Shown here one piece after another: positions 1-4,969 of a stretch of DNA of 5,651 bases (position 1 is its first letter; every line of letters begins with the position of its first letter). The translations under genes and the position numbers were made by a program. The stretch lies in assembly GCA_020426085.1 (NCBI GenBank), contig JAGQQP010000305.1, forward strand, positions 1-5,651, given 5' to 3'. Source of the stretch: Planctomycetaceae bacterium (GTDB taxonomy: Bacteria; Planctomycetota; Planctomycetia; Planctomycetales; Planctomycetaceae). The notes below the pieces were generated by a model. It was not told the DNA's origin, made no database searches, and worked only from the letters and a program-made list of their open reading frames with translations.

Positions 1-256
1 TGAACTTCTGTGAGATCGTTAAAGAGGAGAGCTTCATTCCGCCACCCATCACATTGCTGCTGGAGAGGATCGGCCAGGGAATGAAGGCAGCAGCGACTTT
101 CAACAGGGGAGACGCGGTTTCCGCCTGTTCTTTCAACAGCCATGCTTCACCTGCTTCGATGCGTGCCTGGACTCTGTTTGCGAATTCTTTCGTATCGACG
201 CGATGAGGGCGGAGCGCTGCACGCAGGTCTGATTCCGGAACCAGTTCTACAGACAT
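1..256 (-). CDS. Unrecognised protein translationally coupled to the ECF sigma factor (N-terminal 85 residues only)
   Basis: The reading frame is open from an ATG at 256 down to base 1 and has no stop, so the gene continues outside the window. It begins MSVELVPESDLRAALRPH and stays charged and apparently helical to about residue 53, then turns more hydrophobic (residues 54-70, containing AAAFIPWPIL). That stretch is too broken by prolines to call a membrane segment with confidence. The start is supported by a GGAAGGA Shine-Dalgarno at 264-270, seven bases upstream, and by a 10-bp overlap with the end of the sigma gene (ATGTCTGTAG). The frame was translated by hand. I do not recognise the family. 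Genes directly after ECF sigma factors often encode an anti-sigma factor or other regulator, so that role is plausible by position only. No zinc-binding HxxxCxxC anti-sigma motif is seen in the visible part. Confidence 0.7.
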   Translation of the reverse strand, partial: MSVELVPESDLRAALRPHRVDTKEFANRVQARIEAGEAWLLKEQAETASPLLKVAAAFIPWPILSSSNVMGGGMKLSSLTISQKF

Positions 257-783
257 AACAACATCCTTCCAATTTGTGAAATGGAAACTTTTCCCTCGAG
301 CATGCGACGCAATGTGCGGCGTGCCTGATAAAGTCGGCCTTCTACCGTCTTTTCAGTAAGTGATAAAAGAATGGCGACTTCTTTGACACTGGTTTCTTCC
401 AGGTAATGCATCAGCACGACCTGTCGTTGTTTGAGTGGGAGTTGCTTGATGGCACTGCGCAGTTTTTCCAGTTGAGGATCAGGCTGTGGATCAGAGGGAG
501 CGGCGACCGATTCCAGAGAAGTAGACTCTACTGTGACAACATGATTTCGACGTCGCTTATGACTGCGGGCCCAGTTTCGATAGCGATTGCGCGCAACACC
601 ACTTAGCCAGGGCCCAAAAACATCAGGCTCCGACCAGAGTCCGCGACAGGAGTCACGACTGAGATATGCTTCGGCGAAACTGTCCTGGGCAATCTCCGCG
701 GCGTCGTGCCAGGGAGCTCCCCAGGAAGCGATCAGGCCTGTCAGGGGGCCGCGATAAAGGTCTATTAGTTGTGTCAGGTCCAT
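247..783 (-). CDS. ECF-type RNA polymerase sigma-70 factor
   Basis: This 178-residue protein has the two-domain layout of extracytoplasmic-function sigma factors and would direct core RNA polymerase to a specific promoter set. Region 2 spans about residues 5-78. It includes the DAAEIAQDSFAEAY helix (27-40, core binding, matching the usual DAEDxxQExF) and WLSGVARNRYRNWARSHKRR (59-78, the -10 recognition helix). A Pro/Asp-rich linker (about 95-104) leads to region 4 (105-162), where LPLKQRQVVLMHYLEETSVKEVA starts the helix-turn-helix and TEKTVEGRLYQARRTLR gives the -35 recognition helix. The ATG at 783 is preceded by GAAAGGA (789-795) at a 5-base spacing. The last codons overlap the next gene by 10 bp, so the two are probably translated together. 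No long C-terminal extension is present. The ECF subgroup and target genes cannot be told from this sequence. Confidence 0.93.
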   Translation of the reverse strand: MDLTQLIDLYRGPLTGLIASWGAPWHDAAEIAQDSFAEAYLSRDSCRGLWSEPDVFGPWLSGVARNRYRNWARSHKRRRNHVVTVESTSLESVAAPSDPQPDPQLEKLRSAIKQLPLKQRQVVLMHYLEETSVKEVAILLSLTEKTVEGRLYQARRTLRRMLEGKVSISQIGRMLLCL

Positions 784-1027
784 GCTGATCCTTTCTCTAT
801 CTCAGTAGTCTCCGGACCTGCTGACAATCACACAAAATAATGCAGGAAATCATTATTTTCGAGCAGAAATTGTTCTGATGAGGTGTTTTTACCAATTAAA
901 TGAACTGATATTACGGTTGAGGAGAGCCGCTTAAAACGGTTTCGGGATCAAGGTTTACGGTGTTTTATCTACAAGAGAGTTACCTGTTCCTGGTCGAAAC
1001 TTCGCCCGTGTCTGGTATTGCCTGTAA
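784..1027. other. Intergenic region upstream of the sigma factor
   Basis: These 244 bases lie between the start of the sigma gene and the stop of the last gene of the sulfatase operon, both on the minus strand. They must hold the sigma promoter and the operon's 3' end. I found no small reading frame with a ribosome site, no GC-rich hairpin followed by a T-run that would make an intrinsic terminator, and no convincing -35/-10 pair. What stands out is a 9-bp perfect dyad (834-859), a shorter CAGAA/TTCTG dyad (864-877) and three ACGGT words at 913, 936 and 957. Confidence 0.6.
834..859. promoter_or_regulatory. Perfect 9-bp dyad, candidate operator for the sigma gene
   Basis: AAAATAATG (834-842) and CATTATTTT (851-859) are exact reverse complements separated by 8 bases (CAGGAAAT). 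The dyad sits 51-76 bases before the sigma start codon, where an operator or core promoter would lie. The arms are AT-rich and no T-run follows a GC-rich stem, so an intrinsic terminator is unlikely. A regulator binding site is the better reading, but this rests on symmetry and position alone. Confidence 0.4.
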
Positions 1028-1558
1028 TTAGAAGAGGTACCCCAGCAAATCAACGGGTTCATCTGGCCAGACCTTCTTTCCCGTCTGTTTAATCATTAAT
1101 TCATTTTCGATTCGTTCCATACCGACTCCATAATTTTTGTGCTCATCAATCCGGAGCCAGGTAAGGCTGGTCGAAACTGGTTGAAATCCATTTTTTTCAT
1201 AGAGACGATAATCATCGGCGACGAGGAACAGAAAATCGATTCCTTTCTCGCGCGCCAATGCCGATAGTTGCTCCAGCAGTGCGGTCGCAATCCCTCTGTT
1301 TCGGTAACTGCTGGAAACACACAAATCAATCACGCCAAAGATAGAGAACACGGATTCCCCGACGGAGATCACGCGATGGTCGATACCCATTTGACCAACC
1401 AACAGTCCCTCTTCATACGCTAAAAATCTGAAATGAGGCAACTGTTTGAAATACGATCTGTTTGTTGAATGCTCAGGAAAGCAATCATTGCGAAGCCTGG
1501 TAATCTCGTCGTGAAGTTGAGGATTGATATCGTATTCTATCTTTTCTTCAATCTGCAT
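1028..1558 (-). CDS. GNAT family N-acetyltransferase (third gene of the sulfatase operon)
   Basis: This 176-residue cytoplasmic protein is predicted to transfer acetyl from acetyl-CoA to an amine. The GNAT core is visible: beta strand FGVIDLCVSSSY (74-85), then the pyrophosphate-binding loop RNRGIA (86-91) matching the Q/RxxGxG/A motif, helix TALLEQLSALAREKG (92-106), and LYEKNGF (119-125) as the typical motif-B end. The C-terminal tail (about 150-176, ending DLLGYLF) follows a layout also seen in AAC(2')-type aminoglycoside acetyltransferases, but the resemblance is weak and resistance should not be inferred. Its ATG lies 11 bp inside the end of the preceding acetyltransferase gene (ATGCAGATTGA), with AGGAAA about 8 bases upstream, so translation is probably coupled. 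The substrate is unknown. It is not an obvious recent duplicate of its neighbour despite equal length. Confidence 0.88.
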   Translation of the reverse strand: MQIEEKIEYDINPQLHDEITRLRNDCFPEHSTNRSYFKQLPHFRFLAYEEGLLVGQMGIDHRVISVGESVFSIFGVIDLCVSSSYRNRGIATALLEQLSALAREKGIDFLFLVADDYRLYEKNGFQPVSTSLTWLRIDEHKNYGVGMERIENELMIKQTGKKVWPDEPVDLLGYLF

Positions 1559-2078
1559 TTAAGTCGTTTCCTGGGTGTCCTGTTACTTTACCGAAGGATC
1601 GCGGAGAAATTACTCGCAGATGGGTACACTCAGGATCGCCTGCAACACGATGGAAACCCAGAGAACAATAAAAGGCATCGGCTTCCGGAGAATCGGTCCG
1701 CAGTCGCAGTTGGTCGAAGTAACCAGAGGAGTTGTTGATGATTTCGGTGACAAGCAGGCGTCCGACTCCTCTGCGGCGGCACTCGGGTAAGACATAAAGA
1801 CGTCTGACTCGTCCCGCGCGGTCATCATCAGAATAGGGATCACGGTTCAAGCCACACACGCCGACAACACGATCTTTTTCTACTGCAACGAATAGCCGTT
1901 CTCCCGCCTGGTTGAATCGATTCTGATCGTCGCGCCATTCCTGCTGCAGACGATCGAGCATCAGAAACCCTTCTTTTCTGGCATCCAGTGTCAGTGCATC
2001 TAACTGGCTGGGATCAATTAATTCCTGCAATAAGATCAATGTGACTCCATTCCGGATTAAGACGAGCAAACTGATCAT
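1548..2078 (-). CDS. GNAT family N-acetyltransferase (second gene of the sulfatase operon)
   Basis: This is a 176-residue predicted acetyl-CoA-dependent N-acetyltransferase. The fold is clear: RLFVAVEKDRVVGVCGL (61-77) forms the central strands, VRRLYVLPECRRRGVGRLLV (91-110) is motif A with the RRRGVG pyrophosphate loop (101-106), and EADAFYCSLGFHRV (132-145) is motif B. The ATG at 2078 lies 7 bp after the sulfatase stop but has no purine-rich ribosome site, so it would depend on coupling. A TTG at 2039 (codon 14) has GGAG at 2045-2048, five bases upstream, and would give a 163-residue protein starting just before LQELIDPSQ, which suits a GNAT N-terminus. Either start is possible. The 3' end overlaps the next acetyltransferase by 11 bp. 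The substrate is unknown. Confidence 0.88.
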   Translation of the reverse strand: MISLLVLIRNGVTLILLQELIDPSQLDALTLDARKEGFLMLDRLQQEWRDDQNRFNQAGERLFVAVEKDRVVGVCGLNRDPYSDDDRAGRVRRLYVLPECRRRGVGRLLVTEIINNSSGYFDQLRLRTDSPEADAFYCSLGFHRVAGDPECTHLRVISPRSFGKVTGHPGNDLNAD

Positions 2079-2091
2079 TGTCTGATCATTG
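2070..2091 (-). repeat. 11-bp tandem duplication at the sulfatase/acetyltransferase junction
   Basis: On the minus strand CAATGATCAGA (2091-2081) is followed at once by CAATGATCAGT (2080-2070), ten of eleven bases identical. The first copy carries the sulfatase stop in an ATGA overlap. The second carries the ATG of the acetyltransferase. Each copy contains the palindrome TGATCA. The first ATG (2089) opens a four-codon frame, Met-Ile-Arg-Gln, whose TGA overlaps the second ATG, so the junction holds two consecutive ATGA stop-start overlaps. Confidence 0.8.
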
Positions 2092-3618
2092 AGGTCGCAC
2101 TATTTGTTTTTCCCGCCAGTTGGCAAAGGAATCCAGGTAAGACCAGCGGAAATCGTTCTGCTTGCGGTATTTCATATCACGGTTCTCGTATTGTTCTTTG
2201 ACGAATGCTTCCAGATTGACCGGCTCAAGAAAGGGGTCGCGGGTCCGTACCTGCAGTTCCGTCAATGCTATGATCAGTCGTGCCTTCGTCGCCGCATAAG
2301 CAGGATCTTCTGCGAGGTTATTCCATTCGCAGGGATCTTCCTGCAGGTCATAGAGTTCGTAGCGGGGAGGCTGTGACCAGCGTGCAAAGGCCTGTTTCGT
2401 TTGTGCTGAAATCGTTTTCTGGTCGGCAGCGGTGGCACCCGAGATCACAAAATGAGGGTGCGATTCATCCAGGTAACTACCGGCGATCGGGTTGTCAGTC
2501 CCCGGTCGTGGATTGGAAATCAGCTTAAAACGCGTATTACGGAGTGAATGCTGGATGTAACAGTTTCGCGGAAAAGAGCCGGTTGTGAAACCAAAAATAT
2601 ATTCCCGCCAGTCTGTCACAGGTGCGTCCGTGAGCAGTGGCTTCAAATTGCGTCCCGGCAGCGTTTTCGGAATCTTCATGCCCGCAGCCGTGAGAGCGGT
2701 AGGTAGCAGGTCCAGAGTGGAAGCCAGTTCCTTCCGTACCAGTCCCGGCTGAGTGACGCCAGGCCAGGAGACGATCAAAGGCACACGGAGTCCTCCCTCG
2801 TAGACACTTCCTTTGCCGCGCGGAAACTGGGCGCCATGATCGCCGATATAGAATATGAGAGTGTTCTGGGTTTCTCCCGCTTTGTCCAGTTCTTTCAACA
2901 GTAAGCCGACTCCCGTATCCAGCCGGGCCAGGCAGTTGTAGTAGTTGGCCACCTGTTCCCGCAGACGTAGTGTGTCAACGCCTACCCAGGGCATTGGTTT
3001 GACATCATCGGCTGACAAAGCCATTTCCGGTCGGCCATTGACTTGTTTGATAAAGGGCAGATGTGCATCGGGAAAGTTGACGGACAGGAACCAGGGTTGA
3101 TCTTTTGCCTGTTGAAAGAATTTCGCTGCGTGACTGGCATATGCGGTCACTGGTTCCCGCCGGTTGAAATTGGAAGAGCGGATGGCACGGAAGTCAAACG
3201 GAAAAGCGTCTTCGGGGTTTACGTGCAGTTTACCAATCAGCCCCGTGAAATAATTCTGTTGTTTCAGCAGTGTGACAAAATTGGGAGTCTCTTTTTTGTA
3301 CAACGCGAACTTATGTGTGGCCAGTCCGATTTGCCCATTCTGATGAGGATATTGACCCGTCAGAAAACAGGCACGCGAAGGGGAACAGACTGAGTAAGGT
3401 ACATATGCATTTTCAAATCGTACTCCTGTTTCAGCAAGATGGTCCAGGTTTGGCGTCTGAGCGTAGGGATCTCCATAACAGCCCAGCTCAGGTCCATTGT
3501 CTTCAGAGACGATCAATAGAATATTGGGTGGCTTCGCAGCAAATAAAGGTTCTGTGAACAGGAAGATCAGAATCATGAGGTTCCAGAAAAAGCATCTTGA
3601 TTTGACTGTCTGCTGCAT
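2086..3618 (-). CDS. Secreted sulfatase, N-sulfoglucosamine sulfohydrolase-like
   Basis: This 510-residue type I sulfatase hydrolyses sulfate esters or sulfamates using a formylglycine made from Cys78 in CSPSR (78-82). A signal peptide is visible (residues 1-28, hydrophobic MILIFLFTEPLFAA), so it acts in the periplasm or outside. Metal and active-site residues appear as E39-D40, D260-H261 (GDHG), K130 and H132 (GKLH), H186 (PDAH) and K269 (RGKGSVYEGG). Compared from memory with human SGSH, the CSPSRA-LTG-HQNG-GL block, the GK-H-P-PFDF block (129-143) and the C-terminal RYELYDLQEDP-NLAEDP block with a final TRDPF (459-463) correspond well, and the lengths are close (510 versus about 502). That suggests N-desulfation of glucosamine, but the natural glycan is unknown. 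The start has a weak AGGT about 9 bases upstream. It is the first gene of an operon with two acetyltransferases. Maturation needs FGE or anSME, neither present here. Confidence 0.92.
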   Translation of the reverse strand: MQQTVKSRCFFWNLMILIFLFTEPLFAAKPPNILLIVSEDNGPELGCYGDPYAQTPNLDHLAETGVRFENAYVPYSVCSPSRACFLTGQYPHQNGQIGLATHKFALYKKETPNFVTLLKQQNYFTGLIGKLHVNPEDAFPFDFRAIRSSNFNRREPVTAYASHAAKFFQQAKDQPWFLSVNFPDAHLPFIKQVNGRPEMALSADDVKPMPWVGVDTLRLREQVANYYNCLARLDTGVGLLLKELDKAGETQNTLIFYIGDHGAQFPRGKGSVYEGGLRVPLIVSWPGVTQPGLVRKELASTLDLLPTALTAAGMKIPKTLPGRNLKPLLTDAPVTDWREYIFGFTTGSFPRNCYIQHSLRNTRFKLISNPRPGTDNPIAGSYLDESHPHFVISGATAADQKTISAQTKQAFARWSQPPRYELYDLQEDPCEWNNLAEDPAYAATKARLIIALTELQVRTRDPFLEPVNLEAFVKEQYENRDMKYRKQNDFRWSYLDSFANWREKQIVRPQ

Positions 3619-3658
3619 AACGTAGTTACCTGATGCGTAGAGACTGAAGTATGAAGGA

Positions 3659-3674
3659 GAGCAAAATTCTGCTC
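3659..3674 (-). promoter_or_regulatory. Small hairpin in the sulfatase 5' leader
   Basis: GAGCA (3659-3663) and TGCTC (3670-3674) pair around a six-base loop. AAG (3654-3656) and CTT (3675-3677) can extend the stem past a two-base bulge. If the promoter call nearby is right, the hairpin forms at the very 5' end of the sulfatase mRNA, roughly 40-55 bases before its ATG, where it could protect the transcript. The stem is short, so chance is possible. Confidence 0.3.
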
Positions 3675-3677
3675 CTT

Positions 3678-3705
3678 ACTATTCTGGCAGAATCATTCTG
3701 TTCAA
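3678..3705 (-). promoter_or_regulatory. Predicted promoter of the sulfatase-acetyltransferase operon
   Basis: On the minus strand TTGAAC (3705-3700, four of six matches to TTGACA) and AATAGT (3683-3678, four of six to TATAAT) are 16 bases apart. Transcription would begin near 3671, giving a leader of about 50 bases. Both boxes are imperfect. The call is strengthened by the symmetrical half-site array that fills the spacer. Confidence 0.35.
3681..3700. promoter_or_regulatory. Overlapping ATTCTG/CAGAAT palindromes, candidate operator
   Basis: ATTCTG (3681-3686), CAGAAT (3688-3693) and ATTCTG (3695-3700) alternate in orientation with single-base spacers, making two overlapping perfect 13-bp palindromes that share the middle arm. 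A further ATTCTG lies at 3666-3671, 15 bases from the next. The array covers the spacer of the predicted sulfatase promoter, where a bound protein would block polymerase. The regulator is unknown. Confidence 0.5.
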
Positions 3706-3768
3706 TCCAGTTATTCGTTTTGAATTTGTTGAAACGTGAATCCCAATGGTCATAGTCCCGCTCAAGCA

Positions 3769-3796
3769 TTGCAACGGGTATCGACTCTGGTAAAAT
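3769..3796 (+). promoter_or_regulatory. Predicted extended -10 promoter of the alpha/beta hydrolase gene
   Basis: TTGCAA (3769-3774, four of six to the -35 consensus) and TAAAAT (3791-3796, five of six to the -10 consensus) are 16 bases apart. TGG immediately before the -10 gives the extended -10 form. Transcription would start near 3803, leaving a leader of about 97 bases. It is divergent from the sulfatase promoter, with about 63 bp between the two -35 boxes. Confidence 0.4.
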
Positions 3797-3886
3797 CGAA
3801 TGACTTTGGCGAACTCTATGATTGCGCTCGATGAGAGAAGATTATGATATCTTTCCAACCCGCCAGCAGACAAAGATCAACTCAAC

Positions 3887-3891
3887 AGGAG
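3887..3891 (+). promoter_or_regulatory. Ribosome binding site that fixes the hydrolase start
   Basis: AGGAG lies 8 bases before the ATG at 3900. The same frame is open back to an ATG at 3822, but the extra 26 residues are polar and would bury the signal peptide, and neither upstream ATG (3822, 3831) is as well placed. The ATG at 3900 is therefore preferred. Confidence 0.8.
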
Positions 3892-3899
3892 TGACAACG

Positions 3900-4964
3900 A
3901 TGCATCTGATGCGCACCCTATTTCCGCCAATCGCTTTCCCGATTTTGTCTGTTCTGATCGTCTGCATTGTTTTGAACTTCGATACAACACTGGTATCAGG
4001 TCAGGATTATAAAGCACCGTCCACAATCTCACCGGAGGCGCAGAAGGCGGTCGCCGGGTTCAGTCGCGCAGCAGCGACTGCACCACTTCCCAAACCTGAT
4101 GATCGAGAAGGCTGGAAAGCCGTGCAGGCCAAGGTGGAGCAGAAACGAGCCGCTGCCAACGTTGAAGTGGTCAGAAAATATCAGCCGCAAATCACGGAAC
4201 GGAAACTGGGGGGCGTTCCGGTTCTCGATATCAAACCCAAAGGCTGGAAAGAGAGTGACCAGGTTCTCGTTTATACCCATGGCGGCGCTTACACGTTATA
4301 CAGCGCCAAGTCCCGTCTCATGAGTGCCGTGCCGATGGCCAATGATACGGGGCTGCGTGTGATCTCAGTCGACTACACTCTGGCTCCCTGGGCGCAATGG
4401 CAGGAAGTAACCGATCAGGTGGTCTCTGTCATTCAGGCTCTGATCAAAGAAGGGCATACCTTGAAGGAAATCGCCGTTTATGGAGAGTCTGCGGGAGGCG
4501 GCATGGCTGCCGGCGTGGTGCTGAAACTTCGTGACAAAGGTCTAGGCATGCCCGCTGCGGTTGTACTCTGGTCTCCCTGGTCGGACATTACCGAAACCGG
4601 GGACACTTATGCAACGCTGCAGGATGCGGATCCACTGTTGTATTATCCCGATAACCTGAAAAACTGCGCTGATGCTTATGCCGCTTCTGAGGATCAGAAG
4701 CACCCATACGTGTCGCCCGTGTACGGTGACTATTCGAAAGGTTTTCCCCCGACGTTGATTCAGGCGGGGACCAAAGAAATATTCATGAGCAATGCCATTC
4801 GGCAGTATCAGGCCCTGGACACTGCGGGGATTCCGGTCAAACTCGACCTTTACGAAGGTATGTGGCACATCTTCCAGGTCTTTAATTACGATCTCCCGGA
4901 ATCAAAACTGGCCCGCAAGAAAGTGAAAGCGTTTTTAAAACAGCATCTGGATGATCAGGATTGA
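3900..4964 (+). CDS. Exported alpha/beta hydrolase, hormone-sensitive-lipase type esterase
   Basis: This 354-residue predicted carboxylesterase or lactonase has an N-terminal signal peptide (1-34, hydrophobic core about 9-26, likely cleaved after VSG, before QDYK). The fold is read from HGG (127-129, oxyanion hole, in YTHGGAYTLYS), SVDYTLAPW (156-164), the nucleophile elbow GESAGG with Ser197, LWSPWSD (223-229) and His323 (GMWHIFQ), the probable catalytic His. The acid is probably Glu293 in GTKEIFMSNA, where relatives have forms like GxxEVLLxD; the usual later Asp is Asn298. The C-terminal half resembles monoterpene epsilon-lactone hydrolase-type enzymes (alpha/beta hydrolase fold-3), but the substrate is unknown. 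LAPWAQW departs from the usual LAPExPxPA. Its position between two sulfatase genes suggests removing acyl groups from sulfated glycans, by context only. It converges with the second sulfatase, leaving 5 bp between stops. Confidence 0.9.
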   Translation: MHLMRTLFPPIAFPILSVLIVCIVLNFDTTLVSGQDYKAPSTISPEAQKAVAGFSRAAATAPLPKPDDREGWKAVQAKVEQKRAAANVEVVRKYQPQITERKLGGVPVLDIKPKGWKESDQVLVYTHGGAYTLYSAKSRLMSAVPMANDTGLRVISVDYTLAPWAQWQEVTDQVVSVIQALIKEGHTLKEIAVYGESAGGGMAAGVVLKLRDKGLGMPAAVVLWSPWSDITETGDTYATLQDADPLLYYPDNLKNCADAYAASEDQKHPYVSPVYGDYSKGFPPTLIQAGTKEIFMSNAIRQYQALDTAGIPVKLDLYEGMWHIFQVFNYDLPESKLARKKVKAFLKQHLDDQD

Positions 4965-4969
4965 TGCCG

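Noticed and set aside
820..830. TTGTCA on the minus strand as the -35 box of the sigma promoter
   Set aside because: The -10 position at a 17-base spacing reads TGAGAT, and the start would fall almost at the ribosome site, so it is not a credible promoter.
932..967. TAAAAC / GTTTTA inverted repeat as the terminator of the sulfatase operon
   Set aside because: Only six AT-rich pairs with a 24-base loop and no T-run, too weak to form a terminator.
1028..1558. Aminoglycoside resistance gene of AAC(2') type
   Set aside because: Only a general GNAT layout and a loosely similar tail are seen. This is not enough to propose resistance.
1028..2078. The two acetyltransferases as a recent gene duplication
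   Set aside because: They share length (176 residues) and fold, but the sequences outside the GNAT core motifs do not align, so equal length is probably chance.
3679..3873. 64-codon minus-strand frame in the divergent intergenic region
   Set aside because: No ribosome site, no recognisable domain, and it runs through both predicted promoters and the half-site array.
3822..3899. In-frame upstream extension of the hydrolase from ATG 3822
   Set aside because: It adds 26 polar residues before a clear signal peptide, while a well-spaced AGGAG fixes the start at 3900. It also overlaps the region just after the predicted promoter.
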